From positions 62,001-126,000 of the forward strand of contig NZ_JAHLNO010000001.1 of the NCBI RefSeq assembly GCF_018916875.1: 64,000 nucleotides of DNA, given 5' to 3'. This DNA comes from Virgibacillus proomii. GTDB lineage: Bacteria; Bacillota; Bacilli; Bacillales; Amphibacillaceae. Below, in pieces: positions 1 through 10,362 of the stretch (position 1 is the stretch's first letter; every line of letters begins with the position of its first letter). Both the position numbers and the translations under genes were made by a program. The notes beneath the pieces were generated by a model that ran no database searches, had not been told where the DNA came from, and worked only from the letters and a program-made list of their open reading frames with translations.

Positions 1-1218
1 TAGCTTCCGTACTAGATTTAGCTGTAAAGGCAAAAGTTCCATTTATAAGTTTAATCGATTCAGGTGGGGCTAGAATCCAAGAGGGAGGCCGCTTTAGATG
101 CATATGGACAAATATTTCGGAAGACTGTCCATTGTTCTGGGGTGATTCCACAGATTTCTGTAATTTTAGGTCCCAGTGCTGGTGGAGCAGTATATTCACC
201 AGCATTGACGGATTTTGTCATTATGGTGAAAAAAACGGCGCAAATGTTTATTACAGGACCCAAAATAATAGAAAAGGTTACCGGGGAGATAATAGATAAA
301 GAAGCTCTTGGAGGAGCGGAGATTCATAATAGTAAAAGTGGAAATGCTCATTTTTTGGCAAGTACAGAAACAGAGGCATTAGATCTAGTCCGGCGTTTGC
401 TTATATATCTTCCTGCCAATCATCAAGAAAAATTAGAACCTATACCGTTTCATTATGATTTTACAAAAGAAAGTGATTTAATAGAGGTAGTTCCTTTTGA
501 TTGTAGGTTGCCGTACGATGTAAAGCAAATCATCTATTTGATTACGGATCAAGCTAGTTTTTTAGAAGTTCATGCACATTTTGCTAAAAATATTGTAGTT
601 GGTTTTGCCAGCATTTGTGGAAGGATTGTAGGTATTATAGCCAACCAACCGAAATATTTAGCGGGCAGTCTCGATATTGATGCCAGTGATAAAGCTGCTC
701 GATTTATACGCTTTTGTGATGCATTTCAAATTCCGCTTGTGACATTGGAGGATGTTACAGGCTTTTTGCCTGGGGTAAATCAAGAGCATCAAGGTATTAT
801 TAGGCATGGAGCTAAGCTGTTATATGCTTACGCGGAAGCAACAGTTGCAAAAATTACCATCATTCTTCGTAAAGCTTATGGTGGTGCTTATGTGGCTTTA
901 AATAGTAAAGCGATTGGGGCTGATCTTGTATTTACATGGCCGAATGCAGAAATTGCAGTAATGGGTCCAGAAGGAGCAGTCTCGATTTTATACGCTAAGG
1001 AAGCAGAAAAAAGCAAGAATTCAGTCCAATTCCTAAAGGAAAAAATAACTACATATATAGAGCGCTTTGCCAATCCTTATGAAGCGGCCCAACTTGGACT
1101 AGTAGATGACGTTATTGATCCAAGGGAAACGAGAAAGACTATAGCTTATGCTTTAGAAATGTTAGCCCATAAGCAGGAGGAACAACCAGTAAAAAAACAT
1201 GGCAACATTCCGTTGTGA
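1..1218 (+). pseudogene. Acyl-CoA carboxyltransferase beta subunit (PccB/MmdA/YqjD type), 5'-truncated by window edge and frameshifted
   Basis: Carboxyltransferase subunit of a biotin-dependent acyl-CoA carboxylase or decarboxylase. The first bases read in frame from position 3 and give the family motif SLIDSGGARIQEG; from about position 88 the homology continues in another frame (AALDAYGQIF, then GVIPQISVILGP, AGGAVYSPALTDF and, near the end, YGGAYVALNSKAIGAD). The switch lies at the GAGGGAGGCC stretch (81-90) and equals one extra base, two lost bases or a four-base GAGG duplication. An internal GTG at 64 opens the second frame but would remove part of the acyl-CoA site. It precedes an M20 peptidase as yqjD precedes yqjE in Bacillus, which supports the family. 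Substrate (propionyl-, methylmalonyl- or another acyl-CoA) cannot be fixed. A sequencing error is possible. Confidence 0.85.
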
Positions 1219-1249
1219 CTAAAAATATTTAAAAAGGAGGATACTCATC

Positions 1250-2368
1250 ATGGTTAATGAGAAAAGACTTGTGAAAGAGTTTTTAGAATTAGTTCAAATC
1301 GATTCGGAAACAGGATATGAAGCTAAAATTGCAGAGATCTTAAAACAAAAATTTCAAGAATTAGGGCTAGTAGTAGTAGAAGACAATAGTAAAGAAACTA
1401 CGGGGCATGAAGCTGGCAACTTGATATGTAATTGGGTTGGAAATAAATCTGGTGTGGAACCGATTTATTTTACTTCACATATGGATACTGTTGTTCCAGG
1501 AAAAAATATTAAGCCAAATATAAAAGATGGATATATTACTTCAGATGGAACTACGATACTAGGTGCTGATGATAAAGCGGGGCTGGCCGCAATTTTAGAG
1601 GCGATTCGTACAGTAAATGAAAATAATTTACCTCATGGTGATATTCAGTTCATTATAACTGCTGGTGAAGAATCTGGGCTAGTGGGAGCAAAAGCATTAG
1701 ACCCGTCGTTACTTCATGCAAGCTACGGTTATGCGATAGATAGTAATGGAGAAGTAGGTGATATTATTGTAGCCGCTCCTACACAAGCAAAGATCCATGT
1801 AGTTATCAAAGGAAAAACAGCTCATGCAGGGGTTGCACCTGAAAAAGGGGTTTCAGCCATAACATTAGCTGCTAAAGCAATTGCTAAAATGCCATTAGGC
1901 AGAATTGATGAAGATACAACAGCTAATATTGGTCGCTTTGAAGGTGGAAAGCAGACAAATATTGTTGCAGACCATGTTGAAATTCTAGCGGAGGCTAGAT
2001 CACTCGTTCCGGAAAAAATGGAGACGCAAGTAGCCAAAATGAAAGAAGCCTTTGAAACAACGGCAAAAGAATTTGGCGGCTCTGCTAAGGTTACGGTTAA
2101 AGTAATGTATCCTAGTTTTAAGCATGAAGCAGGGGAAAAGGTTGTTGAAGTAGCTAGAAAGGCTGCTAAAGCGATTGGCAGGGAGAGTAAATTACTTCAT
2201 AGTGGTGGTGGAAGTGACGCCAATGTAATTTCTGGATATGGTATCCCAACAGTTAATTTAGCTGTAGGCTATGAAGAGATTCACACAACGAATGAACGAA
2301 TTAAAGTAGAGGATTTGGTAAAGGTTACAGAGCTTGTTACGGCGATCATTCAAGAGGCAGCAAAATAA
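1250..2368 (+). CDS. yqjE: M20 family metallopeptidase, PepT-like (YqjE)
   Basis: Predicted cytoplasmic di-zinc aminopeptidase/tripeptidase of the M20 family, 372 residues, close to the usual PepT-like length. Metal-binding motifs are visible: SHMDT (His77, Asp79), GADDKAG (Asp107) and GEESG (Glu140-Glu141 as general base and ligand). The lid/dimerisation domain lies around residues 185-290 (AHAGVAPEKGVSA region). The ATG at 1250 follows a good AAAGGAGG site. It sits 31 bp after the carboxyltransferase gene, as in B. subtilis yqjD-yqjE, and is followed by a strong hairpin, so it is probably the last gene of that operon. Exact peptide specificity is unknown. Confidence 0.88.
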   Translation: MVNEKRLVKEFLELVQIDSETGYEAKIAEILKQKFQELGLVVVEDNSKETTGHEAGNLICNWVGNKSGVEPIYFTSHMDTVVPGKNIKPNIKDGYITSDGTTILGADDKAGLAAILEAIRTVNENNLPHGDIQFIITAGEESGLVGAKALDPSLLHASYGYAIDSNGEVGDIIVAAPTQAKIHVVIKGKTAHAGVAPEKGVSAITLAAKAIAKMPLGRIDEDTTANIGRFEGGKQTNIVADHVEILAEARSLVPEKMETQVAKMKEAFETTAKEFGGSAKVTVKVMYPSFKHEAGEKVVEVARKAAKAIGRESKLLHSGGGSDANVISGYGIPTVNLAVGYEEIHTTNERIKVEDLVKVTELVTAIIQEAAK

Positions 2369-2372
2369 ATGT

Positions 2373-2420
2373 AAATGAATCCTTCTAAGGAGTAATCTTT
2401 AGAAGGATTCATTTAATTTT
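2373..2420 (+). terminator. Rho-independent terminator after yqjE
   Basis: Inverted repeat AAATGAATCCTTCTAA ... TTTAGAAGGATTCATTT (2373-2388 with 2398-2414), followed by a T-rich run. It lies directly after the peptidase stop codon. Confidence 0.85.
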
Positions 2421-2549
2421 ATTGATAGGCCAAGTGAAAGGTATGACTTTTTACTGACAACTTCTTCAGTGACTGGTTTTAACCGTTGACCTTTTAATGA
2501 TTAACAGTATAAAGTAGAATCAATAAATAGGATAAAGGGAGATATACCA

Positions 2550-3800
2550 ATGACACATCCTAAACGAGGACGGATTATTTTTCATGTCGATATGAATTGC
2601 TTTTATGCTTCGGTTGAAATGGCATATAATCCAGATCTAAAAGGAAAGCCACTAGCAATAGCCGGTAACCCTGAGGAGAGAAAAGGGATTGTCGTTACAA
2701 GCAGCTATGAAGCGCGGGAAAAAGGAGTTAAAACGACGATGAATGTATGGCAGGCTAAAAAGCTATGTCCGGAATTAATCGTGATGCATCCAAACTTTGA
2801 CCGTTACCGTGCTGCCTCTAAAGCCTTATTCCAAATGCTTGCCGAAATTACACCACTTGTTCAACCAGTTTCCATTGATGAAGGGTATATTGATGTAACT
2901 GATGTTGCAACAAAGTTAAATCCAATTGAACTGGCAAACAATCTGCAAAAAAGCATTTTACATGACTTGGATTTGCCATGCAGTATCGGGATTGCACCAA
3001 ATAAATTTTTAGCTAAAATGGCTTCTGATATGGAAAAGCCTCAAGGATTAACCATTTTAAGAAAGCGTGAGGTGCCAACTGTATTATGGCCTCTGCCGAT
3101 TCATAAAATGTACGGAGTAGGGGAGAAGACGGCGACGAAATTAGAGGCTGCGGGTGTTTATACAATTGGCGATTTAGCAAAAAAGGATGCGTATATCTTA
3201 AAGCAAATTCTAGGGATAAATGGCGAGCGTTTAAAACAGAGAGCGAACGGTATCGATATGAGCCCGGTTGACCCAAATGCCATCAATGATTTTAAAAGCA
3301 TTGGCAACTCTAAAACATTACCATATGACACGAAGGACGATAAAGAAATTGAGACACTGCTAGTACATCTAGCAACAAAAGTAGATCAACGGTTGAAACG
3401 AAAAAAAGTGGTTGGCAGAAGCGTTCAATTAATGATTCGCTATCATGATCGAAAAACAATTACTCGTAGTAAAAAACTAAGCTCTTATATCCAAACGAAA
3501 GAAGATATTTTACGAGTAGCTAGCGAATTATTAGAAAACCATTGGAACTTGGAGCCGATTCGATTATTAGGAATCACGGTAACAGATCTTCAACAAAAAC
3601 ATCAGGCAGCACAACAACTTGATTTATTTACGTATGAGAAAGAAGTGGAAAAAGAAAAATTGTATGAAGTAATGGATCAGTTAGCTGAAAAATATGGTAA
3701 GAACCCATTTATTGATATAGAAACCACTGTTTCAGACAAAGATAATCATCGCCCAACTACGAGCTTCCAAAAGGATTTTTTAGATGATTATAAATTATAA
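2550..3800 (+). CDS. dinB: DNA polymerase IV (Y-family, DinB/YqjH)
   Basis: Error-prone translesion DNA polymerase, 416 residues. The palm carries DMNCFYASVE (catalytic Asp14, steric-gate Phe18) and PVSIDEGYID (Asp110, Glu111); the thumb HhH region follows (GIAPNKFLAKMASDMEKPQG, then GVGEKTATKLEAAGV). A C-terminal QLDLF at residues 356-360 is a textbook beta-clamp binding peptide. The ATG at 2550 has a GGGAG site about 8 bases upstream. It is a single-gene unit between two terminators. No LexA-type box was convincingly found in the upstream 180 bp. The tail after the clamp motif (about 56 residues) is acidic and longer than in many homologues. Confidence 0.95.
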   Translation: MTHPKRGRIIFHVDMNCFYASVEMAYNPDLKGKPLAIAGNPEERKGIVVTSSYEAREKGVKTTMNVWQAKKLCPELIVMHPNFDRYRAASKALFQMLAEITPLVQPVSIDEGYIDVTDVATKLNPIELANNLQKSILHDLDLPCSIGIAPNKFLAKMASDMEKPQGLTILRKREVPTVLWPLPIHKMYGVGEKTATKLEAAGVYTIGDLAKKDAYILKQILGINGERLKQRANGIDMSPVDPNAINDFKSIGNSKTLPYDTKDDKEIETLLVHLATKVDQRLKRKKVVGRSVQLMIRYHDRKTITRSKKLSSYIQTKEDILRVASELLENHWNLEPIRLLGITVTDLQQKHQAAQQLDLFTYEKEVEKEKLYEVMDQLAEKYGKNPFIDIETTVSDKDNHRPTTSFQKDFLDDYKL

Positions 3801-3833
3801 AAGCTAAGCCGAGATGCGACTTAGCTTTTTTTA
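3799..3833 (+). terminator. Rho-independent terminator after dinB
   Basis: AAAAGCTAAG ... CTTAGCTTTTTTT hairpin immediately after the dinB stop codon. Confidence 0.9.
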
Positions 3834-3995
3834 AACATGAATAAATTGTAAAATGATAGGGAAACAAGAGATATAGAGCCACTATGTTTTAAGTACAAAT
3901 AACGGATCACATGAGAAATGCTTTTTTTACACTATAGGAAAGTATTAAATTTTATGGTTTATAGTATAAGAAAAACTACAGCTTTCGCCATAAAG

Positions 3996-4020
3996 ACTTG
4001 GCGACAAGCCAAGTTTTTCT
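3996..4020 (+). terminator. Hairpin with T-tract between convergent dinB and the aldehyde dehydrogenase operon
   Basis: ACTTGGC-GACAA-GCCAAGT followed by TTTTCT. It lies in the convergent gap and reads as a second plus-strand terminator. The preceding stretch (TATAGTATAAGAAAAA, about 3960) recurs at about 20751, so this may be part of a small dispersed repeat. Confidence 0.5.
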
Positions 4021-4112
4021 AATATAATAAGCGCAGAACCATCTGGAGATCCTCTTAATAAGCTAATCGAACCTCTCTTACGCTTTACTTATCGAGGAGG
4101 GATGAAAATGAC

Positions 4113-5483
4113 TTATTTTATTATCTTTTTTAAAATTGCTTCAGACAGTTTACTACCAGGGTAACGAAACGGGATATCAAATTTCGTTGACTGTTTCATA
4201 ATACTTTTCTTATGAGAAAATGTATCAAAGCTAAATTTCCCATGATAATTTCCCATTCCACTAGCTCCGACACCACCAAAAGGTAGGTGAGGATTCGCTA
4301 GATGAAGAAGTGTATCATTAATACTTCCTCCTCCAAAAGATAAATATTGCATTATTTGTTGCTGAGTATTTCCATTCTCTCCAAAATAATATAATGCCAA
4401 TGGTTTTTCCTTCGTTCGGATAACACTGACAGCTTCATCAATTTCACGAAATGTCAAAATCGGGAGAATCGGACCAAATATTTCTTCCTGCATGACAGGA
4501 TCTTCCCATGTTATTTTATCTAAAATGGTTGGTTCTATTTTCAGTGTTAAAGGATTTGCTTCTCCTCCGTGTAATACCGATCCATTATCTAGAAACTTTG
4601 TCAAGCGCTGAAAATGTTTTTCATTAATGATACGAGTATAATTCTTATTCGTTATTGGGTTTCTTCCATAAAAATTACGAATATACTTTTTCATTGCTTT
4701 AATTAATTTAAATTTTACTTTTTCATGGACATATAAATAATCGGGCGCTACACAAGTTTGACCAGCATTGGTAAATTTTCCCCATACGATACGTTTAGCA
4801 GCTAAGGGAATATTCGCATCCTTATCTACAATTACCGGGCTCTTTCCACCTAATTCAAGGGTTACTGGTGTTAAATACTTACTTGCCGCATTCATAATGA
4901 TTTTACCGGTATTTGTACTTCCGGTAAAAAAGATATAATCAAAACGTTGCTCTAACAACTTTTGTACGGTCTCTTTTTCACCCTCTACGACAGTTAAGAA
5001 GGAGGGATCAAAATTTTCTACAATTAATTTCGTGATCAAAGCAGATGTTTCCTTTGCATATTCAGAAGGTTTTATAATTGCACAATTACCGGCAGCTAAT
5101 GCGCCAATAGCAGGAGCAAGTGCTAATTGCAAGGGATAATTCCACGGTGCAATAATTAAACAAACTCCATATGGCTCTTTCATAATATAATTTTTTGATC
5201 CTTTATGGGTTATTGGAGCAGATACTTTAATTGGCTCCATCCAACCTCGTAAATGTTTTAATGTATAATCAATTTCCGTTAATAGAAAGCCTAATTCTGT
5301 TGTAAATGTCTCATGTTTTGATTTGTTCAGATCTGCTTTTAAGGCTTGGTAAATAGCTGTTTCATTATCTTTTAACAAGTTTTTTAATTTTTGCAATTGT
5401 TGTTTCCGAACGGTATAGTCCATTGTATTTCCATTTAGGAAAAAAGTCCTTTGGTTCGAAACAATTGTTGGAATATCTGTCAA
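4113..5483 (-). CDS. Aldehyde dehydrogenase (class 3-like, YwdH type)
   Basis: NAD(P)-dependent aldehyde dehydrogenase, 456 residues, the short form lacking an N-terminal extension. Seen: Asn in PWNYP (Asn114), the cofactor loop FTGSTNTGK, general base Glu210 in LELGGKSP, catalytic Cys244 in GQTCVAPDY, and EEIFGP near residue 340. The start is TTG at 5483, chosen because AAGGAGGAGGG lies 6-9 bases upstream and no ATG is close. It is the last gene of a minus-strand operon (GDPD, namA, rnz, this gene), 15 bp after rnz. Length and motifs resemble B. subtilis YwdH and fatty-aldehyde dehydrogenases; the true substrate is unknown. In B. subtilis this gene is not at this locus. Confidence 0.92.
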   Translation of the reverse strand: MTDIPTIVSNQRTFFLNGNTMDYTVRKQQLQKLKNLLKDNETAIYQALKADLNKSKHETFTTELGFLLTEIDYTLKHLRGWMEPIKVSAPITHKGSKNYIMKEPYGVCLIIAPWNYPLQLALAPAIGALAAGNCAIIKPSEYAKETSALITKLIVENFDPSFLTVVEGEKETVQKLLEQRFDYIFFTGSTNTGKIIMNAASKYLTPVTLELGGKSPVIVDKDANIPLAAKRIVWGKFTNAGQTCVAPDYLYVHEKVKFKLIKAMKKYIRNFYGRNPITNKNYTRIINEKHFQRLTKFLDNGSVLHGGEANPLTLKIEPTILDKITWEDPVMQEEIFGPILPILTFREIDEAVSVIRTKEKPLALYYFGENGNTQQQIMQYLSFGGGSINDTLLHLANPHLPFGGVGASGMGNYHGKFSFDTFSHKKSIMKQSTKFDIPFRYPGSKLSEAILKKIIK

Positions 5484-5498
5484 TGAAAGCCCTCCTCC

Positions 5499-6416
5499 TT
5501 AATGAATCGTAAACTTGGAAAAATCATAGGCCAGCTTTGTCTTAGGAAATATCGCAGTGGCTTCTTGTAAAAGCTGATCATTTTCTTCCTGTTGATAGCG
5601 AGACGAAATATGCGTCAAAATAAGCTGTTTACAATTACTTTCTAACGCTAACCTAGCCGCTTGCAAAGTCGTTGAATGAAAATATTGGTGTGCAAGCGTT
5701 TCTTTATCATGACGAAAGGTTGCCTCATGAACCAGAACATCAGCATTTTTCGCTAGCGAAACAAAGCGTGGTGAATACCTCGTATCTCCAATAATGGTAA
5801 TGATCTTCCCCTGTTTTGGCGGCCCAACGACGTCTTTACGGTAAATGATACCTTTACTTGGAATGGTAACTGTTTCATTTTCTTTAATTTGTTGGTAGAT
5901 GGGACCTGGCTTAATACCAAGTGATTTTAGTTTATCAACGAGTAATTCCCCTGGTTTATCTTTCTCTACAATCCGATAACCAAAGCTTGGTACGCCATGA
6001 TCCAATAATTCGACATAAACGGTAAAACGATCTAATTTTAGTACCATTTTATCAGCTACCTCCACAATGGATATGGGGTAAGTCAGATGTGTTTCACTAA
6101 GCTGTAAATTCGTTTCTACAAACTGTTTTAATTCTTTTGGTCCATAGATGGTTAAAGGTGTTGTTCCTCCTTGAAAGGAACGACTGCTAAGAAAACCGGG
6201 TAATCCATATATATGATCGCCATGCATATGTGTAATAAAGATCTTATTAACTTTTCTTGGCTTAATTGAACTGTGAAGGATTTGGTGCTGTGTTCCTTCC
6301 CCACAATCAAATAACCAAATACTGTTTTGTTCTTGTAATAAGGAAAGCGCTAAAGCTGAAACATTTCTCTCTTTGGAAGGAACACCGGCTCCTGTTCCAA
6401 GGAAAATTAATTCCAA
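5499..6416 (-). CDS. rnz: Ribonuclease Z (tRNA 3' processing)
   Basis: Zinc endonuclease that removes tRNA 3' trailers; 305 residues, as in Bacillus. The metallo-beta-lactamase signature THMHGDH (His63, His65, Asp67, His68) is followed by GDTRYS, VHEATF and LTHISSRY, which give the remaining metal ligands. The start is read as TTG at 6416 (protein MELIFLGTG...), since GGAGG sits 7 bases upstream and the family begins exactly there; the reading frame is open further upstream to 6452 but would overlap namA. It lies 16 bp after namA in a minus-strand operon. Confidence 0.94.
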   Translation of the reverse strand: MELIFLGTGAGVPSKERNVSALALSLLQEQNSIWLFDCGEGTQHQILHSSIKPRKVNKIFITHMHGDHIYGLPGFLSSRSFQGGTTPLTIYGPKELKQFVETNLQLSETHLTYPISIVEVADKMVLKLDRFTVYVELLDHGVPSFGYRIVEKDKPGELLVDKLKSLGIKPGPIYQQIKENETVTIPSKGIIYRKDVVGPPKQGKIITIIGDTRYSPRFVSLAKNADVLVHEATFRHDKETLAHQYFHSTTLQAARLALESNCKQLILTHISSRYQQEENDQLLQEATAIFPKTKLAYDFSKFTIH

Positions 6417-6432
6417 TATAATTCCTCCAATG

Positions 6433-7449
6433 CTATTTCCATCCCCGTTCATATTGCGTTGGGGGTTGTAAGTTATAGTTTAGTTCGTCTGCAGCAGCTT
6501 TGGGCCAGTAAGGATTTCTAAGTAGTGCACGACCAATAAATACAAGATCAGCACGATCATTTTGTAAAATTTCTTCGGCTTGTTTCCCGCTTGTAATTAA
6601 CCCAACTGCACCAGTATGGATATCTACTTCTTGTTTGATCTTTTCACAACGCTTGACTTGATAACCAGGAAAGACGTTTATTTTAACTGGTACAACTCCA
6701 CCAGAACTACAATCGATGAGATCAATTCCATCTGCTTTTAAACGCTTAGAAAAATAAAGAATATCTTCTAATGTATTACCGTCACTTACATATTCATCTG
6801 TGGATAAGCGAACAAATAAGGGCCCTTTCCACACGGTATGTATCGCGGTAATAATTTCATGTAAGAAGCGATATCGATTTTCCCTTGTACCACCATACTG
6901 ATCTGTTCGGAAATTCGTTAATGGTGATAAAAATTGATTAATGAGATAGCCGTGAGCAGCGTGTATTTCAATTATATTAAAATTTGCCTCTCTAGCTCGT
7001 TTAGCAGCCTGTTTGAATGCTGTAACGGTTGCTTTTATCTCATTTTCTGTCATCTCTTTCGGCTGCTTGGATTGTTCATCATATTTCACAGCAGATGGAG
7101 CATAGATAGTGGAAGGGAGTTCTGCTTTTCTACCAGCATGGGCAAGCTGAATGGCGGTTTTAGCACCATAGCTTTGAATTTTTTTATTGAGTTGTTTTAA
7201 TCCCTCGATATGTTTATCATCCCAAATTCCTAAGTCCTCTGGTGATATTCTCCCTGCTTGTTCTACAGCAGTCGCTTCAAGCATAATTAAGCCCACTTGT
7301 CCAACAGCACGTGATATATAATGAGTTTTGTGAAAAGGCGTTACCATTCCATCTTGATCAGGACAAGAATACATACACATCGGTGACATGACAATGCGAT
7401 TTTTTAAGGTAATTCCTTTCAAAGTAATTGGTGAAAATAATTTAACCAT
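6433..7449 (-). CDS. namA: NADPH dehydrogenase NamA (old yellow enzyme, YqjM)
   Basis: FMN-dependent ene-reductase, 338 residues, the exact length of B. subtilis YqjM. Seen: MSPMCMYS near residue 21 with the redox-tuning Cys25, [33 protein letters not shown] (active-site His pair), NFRTDQYGG, and the C-terminal QYERGW whose Arg finger completes the neighbour's active site in YqjM. The ATG has AAGGAGG upstream. It is second in the GDPD-namA-rnz-aldehyde dehydrogenase operon. The family acts in detoxification of electrophilic alkenes and nitro compounds; the physiological substrate here is not known. Confidence 0.95.
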   Translation of the reverse strand: MVKLFSPITLKGITLKNRIVMSPMCMYSCPDQDGMVTPFHKTHYISRAVGQVGLIMLEATAVEQAGRISPEDLGIWDDKHIEGLKQLNKKIQSYGAKTAIQLAHAGRKAELPSTIYAPSAVKYDEQSKQPKEMTENEIKATVTAFKQAAKRAREANFNIIEIHAAHGYLINQFLSPLTNFRTDQYGGTRENRYRFLHEIITAIHTVWKGPLFVRLSTDEYVSDGNTLEDILYFSKRLKADGIDLIDCSSGGVVPVKINVFPGYQVKRCEKIKQEVDIHTGAVGLITSGKQAEEILQNDRADLVFIGRALLRNPYWPKAAADELNYNLQPPTQYERGWK

Positions 7450-7463
7450 TGTTCTTCCTCCTT

Positions 7464-8207
7464 CTATTGCTGTTTACCTAACATGAGGTGCTTATAGTAT
7501 AATGCTACGTCTGGAACATCTGTAAAAATACCATCAACTCCATATTTGATGGAACGAATAATACGAGCTGGCCGATTGACAGTGAAAATCCGCAACTTTA
7601 CATGTTGTTGCTGTGCTAAAGTAACCATAGATGGATTTACCAGGTTATATTTTACATGTAAGGCATTAGCTCCAAGTTCTTTCACAAATTGAATTGGGTT
7701 GCGGATTCTTTTTGAAGTTAATAACGCTAGTTCTCTAAAATTGGTATGAGCAGCCATTCGTTTAACACTGTTTGGATTAAATGTTGAAATTGTCGTACGA
7801 TTAATTAGCTGATAAGCTTTGATTTGTTCATAAACAATAGCTTCTATATACTTATAGTCTATTTTATTATTTTTCAGTTCAATATTTAAATATATTGACT
7901 TATCCTTTATCCATGTCAATAATTCTTCTAACGTTGGAATCGTCGTTCCTTTGAACTTTGGTGAAAACCAACTGCCAGCATCAAGTTGCTTTAGTTCATG
8001 ATACGTCAAATCTCTGATATAGCCGATACTGTTTGTTGTTCGGTTAACATGCTCGTCATGAATAAGGACTGGAACATTGTCTTTCGTCAATTGCACGTCC
8101 GTTTCAATGCCGTCTGTTTTCATATTATATGCCAATTGAAATGCTGGCATCGTATTTTCAGGTGCATAGTTGCTCGCTCCACGATGTGCGTAAATTTTCG
8201 GTTTCAT
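7464..8207 (-). CDS. Glycerophosphodiester phosphodiesterase (cytosolic, YqiK/UgpQ type)
   Basis: Hydrolyses glycerophosphodiesters to glycerol-3-phosphate and alcohol. 247 residues with no signal peptide, so probably cytoplasmic. GDPD signature: [14 protein letters not shown] (His8, Arg9, Glu17), [11 protein letters not shown] (Glu35, Asp37), VLIHD (His50) and, late, [10 protein letters not shown]. The ATG at 8207 is chosen because GAGGTG lies upstream and the family starts here; the frame is open to 8375, but that stretch has no homology or ribosome site. First gene of the minus-strand operon; 14 bp separate it from namA. Confidence 0.9.
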   Translation of the reverse strand: MKPKIYAHRGASNYAPENTMPAFQLAYNMKTDGIETDVQLTKDNVPVLIHDEHVNRTTNSIGYIRDLTYHELKQLDAGSWFSPKFKGTTIPTLEELLTWIKDKSIYLNIELKNNKIDYKYIEAIVYEQIKAYQLINRTTISTFNPNSVKRMAAHTNFRELALLTSKRIRNPIQFVKELGANALHVKYNLVNPSMVTLAQQQHVKLRIFTVNRPARIIRSIKYGVDGIFTDVPDVALYYKHLMLGKQQ

Positions 8208-8585
8208 TTTTTCACCTCTTCGTAAAAAATAAGAAGAGAGATGCTTCTTCCTTCTGTTTACCATTATATTAGGATAATAAAACTGAGAAAAATAAGTAGA
8301 AAATGACAGCTCCTGTATAAAAAATAGTATAGAAACTGTTTTACTTATTGTGTTGGAAAATGATTGAAAAGTCAATGTCTCTCTATTGACAGTAGTTTAT
8401 TCGTAAGAGGACGATTTGGTGAATCAATGACAAACGAAAGCTAAGTATGATGTAATAATGAGGATATTATACAACGTTGGTTTGAAGGATAAACGATGAT
8501 AAAGGATAAATTTATCGACAATTGTTCACAAACGGAGTAAAATATATAGAAAATGAATGAACATTCAGTTGGAGGAATTATAGTA

Positions 8586-9560
8586 ATGGATAAAATTAGC
8601 CGAATAACAGTGTCGACTCCTTTTGAAGTAGGGGATGTTCATATATATGTGTTAGCTGGTGAGGCATTATCGCTTATCGATGCCGGTGCAAAAACAAAAG
8701 CTTCCTGGGAAGCATTAACCTCACAATTAAAAGAAATTGGCTACCACCCAAATGATATTGAGCAGATCATTTTAACACATCATCACCCAGATCATATTGG
8801 TTTAATCGAACAGTTTTCTAATGCAGAACGGATTGTAGCACATCCCAACGTTAATTATTGGTTGACATTGGATGAGCAATATGTTGAACACTATTTGCAT
8901 TTTTTTCAGGAGTATTTTAAAGCCTGTAGTATTCCTGAAGTTTTTTATCCCGCACTGGAACAGCTTAAAGCAACCTTACAATATGTTGGGAAAGGGGAAT
9001 TAACCGACATTTTAACGGAAGGAGATGCTTTGCCTGGACATCCCGATTGGAAGGTTATTGATACAAAAGGACATGCCCAGAGTCATCTGTCATTCCTCCG
9101 CGAGCAGGATCAGTTATTAATCGGAGGAGACCATGTTTTAAAGCATATTTCCTCCAATCCAATTGTAGAGCCGCCAGAATTAGGAAGACCAATGAAAGAT
9201 CGGCCAAAACCACTACTCCAATATCGGAAGAATTTAAAAAAATGTGCAGATCTAGGAATAAAAAAGATTTTGTCTTCTCATGGAGAAGTTGTAGATAATC
9301 CTCGACAGTTGATTTTTAATCGATTAAAAAAACAAGAGGAACGAGCGGATTTTGTTTATCAAATACTTATTAAAAATGGGGGGAAACGAACACCATTTGA
9401 AATATGCACCGAGCTTTTTCCCAAGCAATATAAAGAGCAAATTAGTTTAACCATGTCAGAAACGATTGGACAGCTGGATTATTTGGAATCTAAACAACTT
9501 GTATCTAAATCCATGATAGATGGGAAACTTTTTTATGAAGCAGCAGATATTGACAAGTAA
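8586..9560 (+). CDS. yqjP: Metallo-beta-lactamase fold hydrolase (YqjP)
   Basis: MBL-superfamily hydrolase, 324 residues. Zinc motif THHHPDH (His65, His67, Asp69, His70), GHAQSHLSF and GGDHVL supply further ligands; a winged-helix-like C-terminal part follows from about residue 245. The start at 8586 is preferred to 8553 because GGAGG lies 9 bases before it. The stop overlaps the SDR gene downstream, the same pair as yqjP-yqjQ in Bacillus. Substrate not known; resembles glyoxalase II-like/lactonase-like members. Divergent from the GDPD operon across about 380 bp. Confidence 0.85.
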   Translation: MDKISRITVSTPFEVGDVHIYVLAGEALSLIDAGAKTKASWEALTSQLKEIGYHPNDIEQIILTHHHPDHIGLIEQFSNAERIVAHPNVNYWLTLDEQYVEHYLHFFQEYFKACSIPEVFYPALEQLKATLQYVGKGELTDILTEGDALPGHPDWKVIDTKGHAQSHLSFLREQDQLLIGGDHVLKHISSNPIVEPPELGRPMKDRPKPLLQYRKNLKKCADLGIKKILSSHGEVVDNPRQLIFNRLKKQEERADFVYQILIKNGGKRTPFEICTELFPKQYKEQISLTMSETIGQLDYLESKQLVSKSMIDGKLFYEAADIDK

Positions 9561-10335
9561 AAAGATAATTATTACTGGAGCATCTAGCGGTCTAGGAGAA
9601 AGTTTGGCTTGGCAGATTGCAAAAAAAGGCGGAATCCCTATATTGTTGGCACGATCTACAGAAAAATTACAGCAGATCAGTACTGCGTTACATGAAAACT
9701 TTGCTATTTTGCCTCCGTTTTATCCAGTAGATTTGAGAAATAAAGCAATGACTAAAAAAGTAGTGCATACGATTATTTCTGAACATGATCCAATTCACGG
9801 TCTAATAAATAATGCTGGAGTCGGTGTGTTTTCGGAAGTTAATCATATTAGCGAAGAAGCGATATCCAAAATGTTCCAATTAAACGTGGAAGCATTAATC
9901 TATGTAACCAAACAGTTGTTACCTTATCTGCTTCAACAAGAGCATGCACATATTATTAACATCGCTTCTCAGGCAGGAAAAGTTGCTACTCCTAAAGCTG
10001 CCATTTATGGTGCAACAAAACACGCAGTATTAGGGTTTACAAACGGGTTACGAATGGAATTAGCCACAACAAGTAATATTATCGTAACCGCTGTTAACTT
10101 AGGTCCTGTTAAAACAAATTTTTTCCGTACAGCAGATCCAGAGGGAATGTATGAGCAAAATGTAGCACGCTACATACTGAATCCTGATGACGTAGCCAGA
10201 AAAGTAGCTGCTTGTTTATTTGTACGAAAACGGGAGATTAACTTACCATTATGGATGGATATTGGCAGTAGAATTTATCAATTATTGCCTGGATTATGTG
10301 AACGTCTGTTACGAAACCAATTTTCCAAAAAATAA
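9535..10335 (+). CDS. yqjQ: Short-chain dehydrogenase/reductase (YqjQ)
   Basis: NAD(P)-dependent oxidoreductase of the classical SDR family. Seen: GASSGLGESL (cofactor loop), NNAGVG, catalytic YGATK (Tyr-x3-Lys) preceded by INIASQAGK (Ser), and a C-terminal helix. The start is uncertain: ATG at 9520, ATG at 9535 and TTG at 9550 are all in frame and none has a strong ribosome site; 9535 is used here. It overlaps the end of yqjP, suggesting translational coupling. Substrate unknown. Confidence 0.85.
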   Translation: MKQQILTSKKIIITGASSGLGESLAWQIAKKGGIPILLARSTEKLQQISTALHENFAILPPFYPVDLRNKAMTKKVVHTIISEHDPIHGLINNAGVGVFSEVNHISEEAISKMFQLNVEALIYVTKQLLPYLLQQEHAHIINIASQAGKVATPKAAIYGATKHAVLGFTNGLRMELATTSNIIVTAVNLGPVKTNFFRTADPEGMYEQNVARYILNPDDVARKVAACLFVRKREINLPLWMDIGSRIYQLLPGLCERLLRNQFSKK

Positions 10336-10362
10336 TAGAGGAGGGCTACTGGTATAGGAGCT

